Positions 52,605 through 61,769 of a DNA stretch of 64,000 bases are shown here, in pieces; the first letter of the stretch is position 1; each line of letters begins with the position of its first letter. The translations under genes were made by a program, and so were the position numbers. Origin of the DNA: Vibrio rumoiensis (GTDB lineage Bacteria; Pseudomonadota; Gammaproteobacteria; Enterobacterales; Vibrionaceae); NCBI RefSeq assembly GCF_002218045.2, contig NZ_AP018685.1, positions 1,364,001 through 1,428,000 of the forward strand, read 5' to 3'. Below the pieces are notes generated by a model. That model was given only the letters and a program-made list of their open reading frames with translations. It did not search any database and was not told the origin of the DNA.

Positions 52605-52680
52605 AGGGGGATGCTGCAAGCGAAGTGACACCCGTTCTCCCATTATTGGGAGTTATTGTTTATTCACTATAGCAATAAAT
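52575..52680 (-). ncRNA. Candidate small RNA or structured 3' UTR of the M48 protease gene
   Basis: Read on the minus strand: hairpin CTCCCA-ATAA-TGGGAG (52652-52637), a second imperfect arm pairing GGGTGT with the GCATCCC region (about 52633-52607), then a strong terminator AAGGGTAAG/CTTACCCTT (52604-52579) and six Ts. The whole block is 175 bp past the protease stop. Too structured for a plain 3' end, and the terminator makes a natural sRNA 3' end. No family recognised; a TATAGT hexamer near 52679-52674 could be a -10, but no good -35 is seen. Confidence 0.45.
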
Positions 52681-52779
52681 TTATGCTCTGCTGTCGCCAT
52701 GAGTATTATTTTTGGCGGAGTTCTAAATAATCAAAGAGACCGATGTAATGACGTATTTTGTCATTGCATTGATATCAAC

Positions 52780-53577
52780 CTATGCCTGGCAATTAGGGGT
52801 TGGAGTTGTATATTGTGGTAAATGTTTTATTTCCTTGGTTAAGTCTTGTATGCGAGTGCTGTGTGATGGGTGAGTGGACAATAATTCTGGCGGTTGATTG
52901 CCACCTGATGCCTTCGCCATATTTTTCCATAATTGAACGCTTTGTTGGGGATTAAAGCCCGCTTTAGCCATTAAATCGATCCCCATAATATCCGCTTCGG
53001 TTTCTTGAGTTCGTCCATAAGGCAAATTAATGCCGTATTCGACACCTAAGCCTAACGCGCTCATCGCCATTTCTTTATATTCCGTCCCCGCTAACGCAAA
53101 ATCGCTGACTTGCAGACCCGTGTTGGTTATTTGGCTGCGTGACATTCTTTCATTACCATGATTGGCTAATACGTGAGCCACTTCATGGCCTAAAACGGTT
53201 GCGAGTTGATCTTGATTGGTCGCCACTTTCAATAATCCGGTATACACACCAATTTTACCGCCAGGTAGTGCAAATGCATTGACTTGGTCGGAATTAAATA
53301 CCACCACTTCCCATTGGTCGAAGCTTGATTGTTTTGGCACTTGGTTTGTGATTGCGTTTGCCACACAAGTCACATAGGCATTCACCTTAGCATCATTGCT
53401 GACTTTCTCATTTTGTTTCATTTGTTCAAAAGATTGAGCGCCTAGTTGTGACATTTCACTGTCTGAAAATAAGATCACTTGGCTTCTTCCTGTTGGGGAG
53501 GAAGTACAAGCCGATAATCCCAGCACGAACAATCCACCTAAAGTGAAAGTCTTTAATTTCGGCGACATTCTCATCAT
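52780..53577 (-). CDS. M48-family zinc metalloprotease, lipoprotein
   Basis: 265 residues from ATG 53577; the AAGGA site is six bases upstream. Signal peptide with lipobox (VLGLSAC) followed by TSSPTGRSQVILFSDSEM, a conserved lead-in. Zinc site VLGHEVAHVLANH (HExxH) with the third ligand Glu in QETEADIMGIDLM. Oma1-like periplasmic proteases of this type act in outer-membrane and envelope quality control. It differs from LoiP and YcaL in its N-terminal region. Confidence 0.88.
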   Translation of the reverse strand: MMRMSPKLKTFTLGGLFVLGLSACTSSPTGRSQVILFSDSEMSQLGAQSFEQMKQNEKVSNDAKVNAYVTCVANAITNQVPKQSSFDQWEVVVFNSDQVNAFALPGGKIGVYTGLLKVATNQDQLATVLGHEVAHVLANHGNERMSRSQITNTGLQVSDFALAGTEYKEMAMSALGLGVEYGINLPYGRTQETEADIMGIDLMAKAGFNPQQSVQLWKNMAKASGGNQPPELLSTHPSHSTRIQDLTKEIKHLPQYTTPTPNCQA

Positions 53578-53783
53578 AACCATTCCTTGATCCCTAATTG
53601 GTAATAGTAAGTTAACTTTAAAACACATTATCTGAAGCTGCAATTTACGTTATGAACGTTAAAACTGTAATCAAGATAAAGAATCCTCGGTATATTGAGA
53701 AGTGAAATCTTGCACTTAGTTATTGATAAGAATATTGTTAATGGCTGCTACCAATAACTTCATTAACAACAGTAGGGATCAAC

Positions 53784-54203
53784 ATGATTTGGAAAAAAGA
53801 CGTGACTTTAGAGCGTTTAAATGCAACTTCACGCAATACATTAATGGAGCATCTAAACATAGAGTATGTGGAGATCACGGATAATAGCATTTCAGCCACC
53901 ATGCCGGTTTCAAGCATTACTCACCAACCAATGGGCTTATTACACGGTGGCGCATCTGTCGTATTAGCGGAAACATTAGGTTCATTGGCTGCGAATATGT
54001 GTGTGGATGAGAATTCCTATTGTGTTGGTTTAGACATTAATGCCAACCATATTCGAGCTAAACGTAGCGGGGTTGTCACTGGAAAAACTTGGCCAATTCA
54101 TATCGGTGTTTCAACTCAAGTGTGGCAAATTGAGATTGTTGATGAAGAACAGCGCTTACTGTGCACTAGCCGAATTACTATGGCGGTTAAAAATAGAAAA
54201 TGA
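53784..54203 (+). CDS. menI: Hot-dog thioesterase, MenI/YdiI type
   Basis: 139 residues. HQPMGLLHGGASVVLAETLGSLAAN is the catalytic motif of the 4HBT-II class, with its Glu (AETLGS). Similar to E. coli MenI (YdiI), which hydrolyses DHNA-CoA in menaquinone synthesis and other acyl-CoAs. Overlaps the DUF3389 gene by four bases. Confidence 0.88.
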   Translation: MIWKKDVTLERLNATSRNTLMEHLNIEYVEITDNSISATMPVSSITHQPMGLLHGGASVVLAETLGSLAANMCVDENSYCVGLDINANHIRAKRSGVVTGKTWPIHIGVSTQVWQIEIVDEEQRLLCTSRITMAVKNRK

Positions 54204-54433
54204 TCATCGAATTCTCGCAAGGAAAAATCATAGCCAATCAACACGAGATTGTGGTGCGTTTGAGCCAAATTGCGAATGTGAGTATGCAGTGCCAAATTGA
54301 GGCTTTACAACTTATTGGACGAGGTGCCAATGTCATCACAGCGTATGATATGCAATGTCAGTGGTCGATTAAATTAGATTCTGAGCAACAATTACAACAA
54401 CTCGCGGATTTTCTTTGCTTACCTATTCAATAA
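54200..54433 (+). CDS. DUF3389 family protein
   Basis: 77 residues, recognised as DUF3389 (small family found mainly in Vibrionaceae). No membrane or signal segment. Its ATG overlaps the menI stop (ATGA), so the two are translationally coupled. Function unknown. Confidence 0.78.
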   Translation: MIIEFSQGKIIANQHEIVVRLSQIANVSMQCQIEALQLIGRGANVITAYDMQCQWSIKLDSEQQLQQLADFLCLPIQ

Positions 54434-54567
54434 GTTGTTTATAACAAAAGGGGAATATTTCGCCTTCGTATTAAGTCTAAAAGTCGTGGTGACCACAAGA
54501 TTTATCGCTTTAAAGCTGATAAAGTAGGAAATATTTTCTAACTGGTAAAATATAGAGTTTCCCCTTT

Positions 54568-56265
54568 ATGAGTAGCCCACGATTAAGAACACAATTTGAG
54601 CGATTATTTGAACATTTTCAAGGTGAAGATTGCGCCATTCAATTAGAAGAACTCACCGACATATTGTGTTGTACTCGCCGAAATACTCGTATTGTCCTAA
54701 ACAAACTGGCGGAAGAAGGCTGGATAGAATGGATGCCTGCCGCGGGGCGAGGTAAGTTATCACGCCTAATCTTTAAGCGAAATAAAATTGATGTTAGTGA
54801 GAATCTTGCTAAACGGTATTTAGAAGAAGGTAAGATTGAACATGCATTGTCTGTTTTAGATAATGATCCGGCACGCTTAACTCAAGTCTTCCAAGGCTAC
54901 TTAGGTTTTAGTCATTTAGAAGGGCAGCAAGTCATCCGTTTGCCTTATTACCGCCAACTCACCACCCTGAACCCTTTGAAGCCGACTCGACGATCTGAAC
55001 AACATATCATTCGACAAATCTTCAGTGGTTTAACCCAACTTGATGAACAAGAACAAGTACAACCAGACTTAGCTCATCACTGGGAAATGCTATCGCCAAC
55101 CCATTGGCGTTTTTATCTACGTTCGGGGGTTCGCTTTCATAACGGCGATCGCTTAACCATGAGTGATGTGGTTGAGAGCATGAATCGTTTAAAAGAATTA
55201 GCCTTGTTCGAGCATATTGAGAATGTGATTTCGCCCTCCAACAACACGCTCGATATTCATTTAACGGATGCCGATTATTACTTGCCTTTATTGCTGACGG
55301 AAACGCCGGCAAAAATATTACAGTCAGATATTGTCGATCATAATAAATTTGACTTAATCCCCAACGGTACAGGTCCATATCGAGTCACCAGAAATGACTC
55401 GGCGCGTTTAGTACTAGAAGCCTTTGATCATTACTTTGGTTTTCGCCCGTTAATCGAGCGTGTTGAAGTCTGGGTGATTGATGAAGCACACTCATCAATG
55501 GTGTATCCGAGTTTAACTCATCCTAATAAGCCAGCAGAAGGTCAATTTACCGATGTTGAACTGGATCCCGGTTGTACATATTTATTGCTTAATCGACGCT
55601 CTGGTATCGCAAAAAATGATGGTTGGGCCAACTACTTAGCACAAAAACTGAATCCATTTAGTTTGCTACGTGGGATCCCAGATCAAAAAGTGATTGAGTT
55701 AGGCTTACTGCATGCTCATGGATTAAAGCCAGGTTGGCATCATAGTGGGATCTTGCAACCAGATCTCACACCGCCAGCGACAGAAGAAAATATAAAACAA
55801 CAAGTGACCGTTGCCTATCACGGAATGCATCCATTATTTTCTCATGTGATCCAGTCAATGAAAGCGCTACTTAAAGAAGATGGCATCAGTTTAAAAACCA
55901 TTAAATATGATTTAACCGTTGAAAACCCCGATGAAATCGATATCTGGTTGAAACCTATGGGGCTTGCAAACAATCGCAAAGATGCCTTAATCGGTTGGCT
56001 GCTAGGTTATAGCGACATTGATCTCATGAGCTCTAGTGAAAACTTTTCCAGATGGAAACAAATGGTCTCCGATTGGCGTTCACAGCCGAATCAAACGTTC
56101 CCAGCTAAAGAATTGGCCAAACAATTAGTACAAACCCAACAATTAATTCCGATGTTTCACTGCTGGCTAGGCGTCAGTCAAGAGCAGTGCGGCTCATTAC
56201 AAAATGCTACTTGCAATGCTTTAGGTTGGTTTGATTTCAGTCAGGTATGGGTAAAACCAGAGTAA
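54568..56265 (+). CDS. sgrR: SgrR-family transcriptional regulator
   Basis: 565 residues. An N-terminal winged helix (LEELTDILCCTRRNTRIVLNKLAEEGWIEWMPAAGRGKLS) is joined to a solute-binding-protein-like domain (residues about 130-550, with HWRFYLRSGVRFHNGDRLTMSDVVESMNRL). This fusion defines SgrR, which in E. coli senses sugar-phosphate stress. I see no SgrS RNA in the 134 bp upstream. Followed 31 bp later by cutA on the same strand. Confidence 0.9.
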   Translation: MSSPRLRTQFERLFEHFQGEDCAIQLEELTDILCCTRRNTRIVLNKLAEEGWIEWMPAAGRGKLSRLIFKRNKIDVSENLAKRYLEEGKIEHALSVLDNDPARLTQVFQGYLGFSHLEGQQVIRLPYYRQLTTLNPLKPTRRSEQHIIRQIFSGLTQLDEQEQVQPDLAHHWEMLSPTHWRFYLRSGVRFHNGDRLTMSDVVESMNRLKELALFEHIENVISPSNNTLDIHLTDADYYLPLLLTETPAKILQSDIVDHNKFDLIPNGTGPYRVTRNDSARLVLEAFDHYFGFRPLIERVEVWVIDEAHSSMVYPSLTHPNKPAEGQFTDVELDPGCTYLLLNRRSGIAKNDGWANYLAQKLNPFSLLRGIPDQKVIELGLLHAHGLKPGWHHSGILQPDLTPPATEENIKQQVTVAYHGMHPLFSHVIQSMKALLKEDGISLKTIKYDLTVENPDEIDIWLKPMGLANNRKDALIGWLLGYSDIDLMSSSENFSRWKQMVSDWRSQPNQTFPAKELAKQLVQTQQLIPMFHCWLGVSQEQCGSLQNATCNALGWFDFSQVWVKPE

Positions 56266-56295
56266 GCCTCTACACTAAATGAGAAGGAGTGAATT

Positions 56296-56625
56296 ATGGA
56301 CACACACCAAGAAGGCTATGCGATCGTTTTATCCACTACGAATGATGAAGAGTGCCAACAAGCCATTATTGGAGCATTACTCAAGGCAAAACTAGCTGCC
56401 TGTATCCAAGTGATGCCGATAACTAGCTATTACCAATGGCATGGAGAAATTAATAATGACCAAGAATCACTTTTGATCATTAAAATTTTGCACCGTCATT
56501 ATAAAGAAGTCGAAAGAATGATTTTAGCCCATCATACTTACCAAGTTCCGCAAGTGGTTATGCTACCTATCGAAACCGGTTATCACGAATATTTACAATG
56601 GATTCAAACTAGCAGTCACTCATAA
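56296..56625 (+). CDS. cutA: CutA divalent-cation tolerance protein
   Basis: 109 residues. The trimeric CutA fold shows CIQVMPITSYYQWHGEI and ESLLIIKIL...HHTYQVPQVVMLPIETGYHEYLQWI. Often linked to copper tolerance, though the role is unsettled. The ATG follows GAGAAGGAGTGAATT. In line with sgrR and the NYN gene. Confidence 0.94.
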   Translation: MDTHQEGYAIVLSTTNDEECQQAIIGALLKAKLAACIQVMPITSYYQWHGEINNDQESLLIIKILHRHYKEVERMILAHHTYQVPQVVMLPIETGYHEYLQWIQTSSHS

Positions 56626-56686
56626 GACTGAAAACAGTTTCTAAGCCCATCTTATTTTTGGGCCATTACTTTTTATTTGGAATTTT

Positions 56687-57160
56687 ATGCAAACGGTATC
56701 CATATTAGTCGATGTTCAAAACATCTATTACACCACACGAGACAAATATCATCGCCACTTTGATTACAATGCCTTTTGGGCCCAGGTCATGAAAGATCGC
56801 ACTTTAGTCAACGCTTACGCTTACGCTATTGCTAGAAGTGATGATAAGCAAAAGCAATTTCATAATATTTTAAGAGGCATAGGCTTTGAGGTTAAACTTA
56901 AGCCGTTTATCCAAAGGCAAGATGGGTCAGCAAAAGGGGATTGGGATGTTGGGATTGCGCTTGATGCGATGGAATTAGCCGAAACTTCTGACGTGATTGT
57001 CATTGCATCAGGTGATGGTGATTTTGATTTGTTAGCAAAGCGTATTCAAAGCCGCTATGGGAAAGTTGTTGAAGTGTATGGTGTACCGGGTTTAACGGCG
57101 AATTCTCTTATTGAAGCCGCCGATCGATACCAACCGATTGAAGATAGCCTATTACTCTAA
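56687..57160 (+). CDS. NYN-domain (LabA/DUF88-like) protein
   Basis: 157 residues. A PIN-like nuclease fold of the NYN family: SILVDVQNIYYT (first Asp and Asn), KGDWDVGIALDAM, VIVIASGDGDFDLLAKRIQ and VEVYGVPGLTANSLIEAAD. The Asp set is complete, so it may be an RNase. Its last nine bases overlap the end of the opposite DUF2986 gene. Confidence 0.87.
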   Translation: MQTVSILVDVQNIYYTTRDKYHRHFDYNAFWAQVMKDRTLVNAYAYAIARSDDKQKQFHNILRGIGFEVKLKPFIQRQDGSAKGDWDVGIALDAMELAETSDVIVIASGDGDFDLLAKRIQSRYGKVVEVYGVPGLTANSLIEAADRYQPIEDSLLL

Positions 57161-57337
57161 TTCGGCTTGTTCTGGTTGTTGAACATCATCGGTAGAGGCT
57201 TGCGTTTGAGCCTCTTCTTCCATGCGAGCTCGTTCTGCCTTAGAAATATACTTCGGCTTATTGGTTTTATGCATTTTGGCATTCTGCTGCTTTAAGCGCT
57301 TCTTTAAAATCGAATTGATTTTTTTCTTACGGTTCAT
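57152..57337 (-). CDS. DUF2986 family small basic protein
   Basis: 61 residues from ATG 57337 (MNRKKKINSILKKRLKQQNAKMHKTNKPKY), preceded by AGAGACTGGTT. Strongly basic N-terminal half, then an acidic tail (ARMEEEAQ...QQPEQAELE). The KKINSILKKRLKQ start is the DUF2986 signature. Function unknown, possibly RNA- or ribosome-linked because of the charge. Confidence 0.75.
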   Translation of the reverse strand: MNRKKKINSILKKRLKQQNAKMHKTNKPKYISKAERARMEEEAQTQASTDDVQQPEQAELE

Positions 57338-57512
57338 AACCAGTCTCTGCAATGAAGTGGGTGCGCATCATATCAAACGCTAACTTTAATACTAGCTTAA
57401 GCTTCATATTTTTTAGTTGCAGATTTACCATCGAATTTATCAATATTCGCTTTTCATTCAAGAGCCACTTCTATATATTCGTATCCCATTTTAATCAAGA
57501 CGCGGAATTGCT

Positions 57513-57878
57513 ATGACTTGCGAGATATATAAAGACTTCATTTTTGAAGCAGCGCACCATTTACCGAATGTACCAGAAGGGCATAAATGTGGACGTTTGC
57601 ACGGTCATTCTTTCTTTGTTCGTTTATACATTCAAGGCGAAGTAGATCCAACAACTGGCTGGATCATCGATTTTGGTGATGTGAAGAAGATTTTTGCTCC
57701 TATCTATGATCAACTTGACCATTATTACCTGAATGATATTCCTGGTTTAGAGAACCCAACGAGTGAAGTTTTAGCGAAATGGATCTGGGAAAAAGTCAAA
57801 CCGCTTTTACCTCAACTAAGCAAAGTTGAAATCAAAGAAACCTGCACAGCAGGCTGCATATACCGCGGTCAAGAATAA
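57513..57878 (+). CDS. queD: 6-carboxy-5,6,7,8-tetrahydropterin synthase
   Basis: 121 residues. Second step of queuosine (preQ0) synthesis, from dihydroneopterin triphosphate made by FolE. Zinc His ligands are in FEAAHHLPN and RLHGHSFFV; the catalytic Cys is in GHKCGRLHGH and DFGDVKK plus KIWEKVKPLLP-type tail follow. Lies 11 bp before queE. No preQ1 riboswitch was seen in the 175 bp upstream. Confidence 0.95.
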   Translation: MTCEIYKDFIFEAAHHLPNVPEGHKCGRLHGHSFFVRLYIQGEVDPTTGWIIDFGDVKKIFAPIYDQLDHYYLNDIPGLENPTSEVLAKWIWEKVKPLLPQLSKVEIKETCTAGCIYRGQE

Positions 57879-57889
57879 AGGCGAGCCTT

Positions 57890-58558
57890 GTGTATAAGAT
57901 CAATGAAATCTTTGAAACCATTCAAGGTGAAGGCTATTTTACTGGTGTACCTTCAGTTTTTATTCGCCTGCAAGTTTGTCCTGTCGGTTGCTCATGGTGT
58001 GATACTAAGCAGACTTGGACAGCCGAGGAAGCCCATCAAATAACACTCGGTGATATTATTATCAAACAAGGGGATAGCCCAACGTGGAGCCCTGCGAGTG
58101 TTGACGATATTGTGGCCATGTATCAACAACAAAGCTACACAGCGAAGCACATCGTTATCACAGGCGGTGAGCCTTGTATCTATGATTTACAGCCACTCAC
58201 AGCAGCATTGGAAGCACTCGGTTGCCAATGTCAGATAGAAACGAGTGGTACATCAGAAGTATTATGTTCAGATAATACATGGGTGACAGTGTCACCTAAG
58301 ATAGCAATGAAAGGTAAACTTGATGTGCTTGATTCTGCATTGCAACGCGCCAATGAAATCAAACACCCAGTAGGGACGCAAAAAGATATTGATCAACTTG
58401 ATGCGCTACTGATTCGTGCAAATTGTGAGTCGAAAGCCAATATTGCCTTACAACCTATCAGTCAGAAGCCAAGAGCCACTGAACTGTGCATGGAAACCTG
58501 TATTAAACGTAATTGGCGTTTATCTATCCAAACACATAAATATCTGAATATCGCTTAA
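57890..58558 (+). CDS. queE: 7-carboxy-7-deazaguanine synthase (radical SAM)
   Basis: 222 residues. Next enzyme of queuosine synthesis. Radical-SAM Cys motif CPVGCSWCDTKQ (CxxxCxxC) and the SAM block ITGGEPC; the N-terminus YKINEIFETIQGEGYFTGVPSVFIRL is the QueE signature. Start is GTG 57890, with AAGGCGAG upstream. Operon with queD. Confidence 0.95.
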   Translation: MYKINEIFETIQGEGYFTGVPSVFIRLQVCPVGCSWCDTKQTWTAEEAHQITLGDIIIKQGDSPTWSPASVDDIVAMYQQQSYTAKHIVITGGEPCIYDLQPLTAALEALGCQCQIETSGTSEVLCSDNTWVTVSPKIAMKGKLDVLDSALQRANEIKHPVGTQKDIDQLDALLIRANCESKANIALQPISQKPRATELCMETCIKRNWRLSIQTHKYLNIA

Positions 58559-58588
58559 ACGCCTGATATCTGATTTTGTTCGAAAGAC

Positions 58589-58627
58589 AAAAAAGCGCCT
58601 CACTTCTTTTGAAATGAGGCGCTTTTA
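58589..58627. terminator. Bidirectional terminator between queE and the MFS gene
   Basis: 12-bp stem AAAAGCGCCTCA (58591-58602) with TGAGGCGCTTTT (58615-58626). Shared by convergent genes. Confidence 0.9.
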
Positions 58628-58643
58628 TTGATAGGAAGAAAGG

Positions 58644-59804
58644 TTATTCACCCGCGACCATACGTGATTTTCGCTTGATGCTCATAGCAAACATATACAA
58701 AGAGGTTGCTAATAAAATCACAAATAGGAAGCCAATTAACCCTTCTGGATTGTTCATCCAATGCTGAGCTGCAATAGGGCCAACAACAGAGCCAATACTG
58801 TAAGCCAATAACATTACTTGAGTGGCAGAGACAATATAACGCTCTTCTAAACCATCACAGCCTAAGCTAATCGCTAACGGGTAAATCGAGAATGTTGCCA
58901 TCCCCAGCAATACCAAGCAAATTGCTAGAACAACCAAACTTGAACTTAACGTGGTTAATCCAATAGCAAAAACACCTAATAGACAAAACAATCCCATCAA
59001 CATTTTTTTGCCCACGAACTGGCTTGACCAAGAGACGATAGGCTGAACTAACATTGCGCCCATCACAAGCAGAGCCATCAAGCTGCCAATTTTCGCAGTG
59101 GAAACATGACGATCATGCAGTTCTAAAGGCATTAGCCCATAAATTGAACCAATCAATAAACCAGACACCATACAACCAATTAACGCTGCTTTTTTCATTT
59201 TCAGAACTTGCTTCAAGCTCAGTGCTGAATGTGTTTCAGTCTGAGGTTGCTGACAACGTCCAAAGCAAAGCAACAGAGTGGCTACCATTAATAATGACAA
59301 AATAACCACAAATGGCCACTCACTATTAAGGTCAAAAACACTAATACCAAGCTGACCTAACGTTGCACCACCATAAAGTGACGCCATGTATAGACCTAAT
59401 CGCTTAGCTCGGCTTTTTTCATCACCAATAAGTAGCCATGATTCAACGACCACGAAGATACCTGCAACGGCAATCCCCGCAATGAAACGCGCAAATAGCC
59501 AAGATTCAAAAGCAGGTACAATCGGCATAATCACAATCGTTAATGAAAATAGCACCAAGAAGAAGATAAAAGCGTTCTTATGTCCTACTTTGGCTACAAT
59601 TGGTTCGATAAACATCGCGCCTAATAGTAAGCCTGCATAAAAAGCGCTCGCTAACCAACTCGCAGCATCCGTGCTTAAACCATATTGACCCAACATCAAT
59701 GGGATCAAACTCATCAAATAACCTGAAGCAACTGCATATAAAGATAGCGCTGCAACAGGAATGAAAAATGAAGGTTTTGATGAAGTCAAAGCTACGTCGT
59801 TCAC
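58644..59804 (-). CDS. ycaD: MFS transporter, YcaD type
   Basis: 386 residues with 12 membrane segments. MFS motif A-like region (GHKNAFIF after the second helix) and FIAGIAVAGIFVVVESWLLIGDEKSRAKRLGLYMASLYGG in helices 4-5 match the YcaD/UhpC-like family, which has the conserved ESWL motif. Substrate unknown. Confidence 0.85.
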   Translation of the reverse strand: MNDVALTSSKPSFFIPVAALSLYAVASGYLMSLIPLMLGQYGLSTDAASWLASAFYAGLLLGAMFIEPIVAKVGHKNAFIFFLVLFSLTIVIMPIVPAFESWLFARFIAGIAVAGIFVVVESWLLIGDEKSRAKRLGLYMASLYGGATLGQLGISVFDLNSEWPFVVILSLLMVATLLLCFGRCQQPQTETHSALSLKQVLKMKKAALIGCMVSGLLIGSIYGLMPLELHDRHVSTAKIGSLMALLVMGAMLVQPIVSWSSQFVGKKMLMGLFCLLGVFAIGLTTLSSSLVVLAICLVLLGMATFSIYPLAISLGCDGLEERYIVSATQVMLLAYSIGSVVGPIAAQHWMNNPEGLIGFLFVILLATSLYMFAMSIKRKSRMVAGE

Positions 59805-60016
59805 CGCATACTCCGCAAGGTTAGTATTTAAAAATTAATGAAATTAAGAGGGGTTTTCGCGGCGAATATGAGGCTTGGTTCACAAGATGTAAAATGAGTT
59901 TTTTTTGATTTAACGATAAAATAATTTGATTGAAGCTGAGGGGCTTTATTTTAGATGGAAAGTGGCTTAATACTCGGGATATCAAGCCAGTTTAAGTTGA
60001 TTTTTCTATTTGTAAT

Positions 60017-60451
60017 TTATTTTATTAAAGCTTGGTTTAACCATTGAGTAAACTGTCCTTTTGGCAAGGCGCCATTAATTGAATCTACTCTTTTTCCGCC
60101 TTTGAACACCATAATAGTAGGAATACTACGAATTTGATACATAGCTGCAATGCTTTGTTGTGTTTCAGTATCGACTTTTAAGAATCTTGCCTGACCCAAC
60201 ATTTCCGCCGCTGTATCTTCAAATACCGGAGCAAAGCCAACACATGGATTACACCACGGAGCCCAAAAATCAATCACGACCGGTTGTTCACTTTCTAACA
60301 GCGCGTCCAGATTTTCACTCGTTGCTGTGACAGGTTTCCCATCAAATAAAAATGACTGGCAACGGCCACAAGTGGCTTTATCAGACACACGAGATAAAGG
60401 CACCTTATTTTTACCTTGGCAATGTGGGCAAGCGGTTATAAATGATGTCAT
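60017..60451 (-). CDS. trxC: Thioredoxin 2 (TrxC) with a CNPC active site
   Basis: 144 residues from ATG 60451, which follows AAAGAGG. An N-terminal zinc ribbon (CPHCQGKNKVP...CGRCQ) joins a thioredoxin fold, the TrxC layout. The active site is WAPWCNPCVGFAP: Asn replaces the Gly of WCGPC. The cis-Pro is in IRSIPTIMVF. The change at that position is known to shift redox potential in thioredoxins; here it is only observed. Confidence 0.92.
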   Translation of the reverse strand: MTSFITACPHCQGKNKVPLSRVSDKATCGRCQSFLFDGKPVTATSENLDALLESEQPVVIDFWAPWCNPCVGFAPVFEDTAAEMLGQARFLKVDTETQQSIAAMYQIRSIPTIMVFKGGKRVDSINGALPKGQFTQWLNQALIK

Positions 60452-60620
60452 GAAGTACCTCTTTAAGAACATTCTCTAATATTTATAAAAATGTGACTAG
60501 CTGTTTATAAAACGGTTAGTAAGGAAACGCTTAACGTATAAGTTTTCAAGCAATTATCGTATAATGTTTGCAAGTTTGAAATAAACAAAAATAAAACAAT
60601 AAAATTGATAGGGTATTTTT

Positions 60621-61712
60621 ATGGCTAACGTTTACGCAGAAATTACAGGGTGGGGTAAATGTCTACCACCAGCGGTTTTGACTAATGACGATTTAAGTAC
60701 ATTTTTAGAAACCTCTGACGAATGGATCCGCTCTCGTACGGGCATTGAAAGTCGCCGCATTAGCCATGTAGAGACATCTGACCTTGCGACCGTTGCTGCA
60801 AAAAATGCCATGCAAGCAGCAGGCATCAACGCAAATGAAATCGATTGTATTATTGTGGCAACTTGCTCACCAGATACCTTGATTCCCAATATTGCCTCTA
60901 AAGTACAAATCAATTTAGGTATTCAAGTTGCCGCTGCTTTCGATTTAAATGCAGCGTGTACAGGTTTTCTATATGGCTTAGAAACCGCCACTCGCTTACT
61001 TCAAGCGGGTAATTATCGTCATGCGCTTGTTATCGGTGCGGAGCATTTATCTTTTTATCTAGATTGGACGCAACGTGATACTGCGGTCTTGTTTGGTGAT
61101 GGTGCTGGGGCGGTTGTACTTAGCCGCCGTGAACAAGACCAACCGGTTGGTCTATTAGAAGCTTCTTTAGGCTGTGATCCTGCGGGGCGTGATATCTTGG
61201 CAATACCGAAGTTTGGTACCGCCATGGATCGCTTTTCCGACGATGCGGCGCACTGGAGCTTTGACTTTGTCGGTAAAGACATCTTCAAACGTGCAGTAAA
61301 AGGCATGAGTGCAGCCACTCAAAATGTACTTGAACGTTCCAACTTAAGCAAAGAAGAAATTGATTGTGTCGTTCCTCATCAAGCCAATATTCGTATAATC
61401 CAAACCTTGTGTGATTTTGCCGGTATTTCTCAAGATAAAGCCTTCGTCAACATCCAGAAATATGGCAACACTTCTGCCGCAACAATACCCATTGCTTTGT
61501 GTGAAGCCGTTGAGCAGGGCTTTGTGAAACCCAATATGAATATCCTTGTGGCGGCGTTCGGTGCTGGCTTAACGTGGGGCGCGGGTATGATCAAGTGGGG
61601 CGATAGAGTCACGCCACTCGAAGCACAAACTGCGGAGCTAGAGCCGTGTGAAAAAACCGCGCTGCAATTGTTAGAAGAAGCCATTAAACACTGCCAATCT
61701 TACAATCAATAA
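60621..61712 (+). CDS. fabH: 3-oxoacyl-ACP synthase III, FabH-like
   Basis: 363 residues, longer than the usual 320 by a C-terminal tail. Catalytic triad: Cys in DLNAACTGFLYG, His in VVPHQANIRI and Asn in KYGNTSAATIPI. Condenses acyl-CoA with malonyl-ACP to begin fatty-acid chains. It does not lie among other fab genes, so it is likely a second, specialised FabH of the kind Vibrio carry. Confidence 0.88.
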   Translation: MANVYAEITGWGKCLPPAVLTNDDLSTFLETSDEWIRSRTGIESRRISHVETSDLATVAAKNAMQAAGINANEIDCIIVATCSPDTLIPNIASKVQINLGIQVAAAFDLNAACTGFLYGLETATRLLQAGNYRHALVIGAEHLSFYLDWTQRDTAVLFGDGAGAVVLSRREQDQPVGLLEASLGCDPAGRDILAIPKFGTAMDRFSDDAAHWSFDFVGKDIFKRAVKGMSAATQNVLERSNLSKEEIDCVVPHQANIRIIQTLCDFAGISQDKAFVNIQKYGNTSAATIPIALCEAVEQGFVKPNMNILVAAFGAGLTWGAGMIKWGDRVTPLEAQTAELEPCEKTALQLLEEAIKHCQSYNQ

Positions 61713-61734
61713 TCCGTGTTGAAATAGACATATA

Positions 61735-61768
61735 AAAATGGCCACTTCAGAAGAAGTGGCCATTTTTT
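61735..61768. terminator. Bidirectional terminator between fabH and the CoA-disulfide reductase
   Basis: 14-bp perfect stem AAAATGGCCACTTC with GAAGTGGCCATTTT, four-base loop, T tract after. Shared by convergent genes. Confidence 0.92.
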
Positions 61769-61769
61769 G

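Noticed and set aside
54434..54567. SgrS small RNA next to sgrR
   Set aside because: No seed-like or terminator structure of SgrS was found in the 134 bp, and the region lies on the same strand rather than divergent.
57353..57512. preQ1 riboswitch before queD
   Set aside because: The conserved pseudoknot and A-rich tail were not found.
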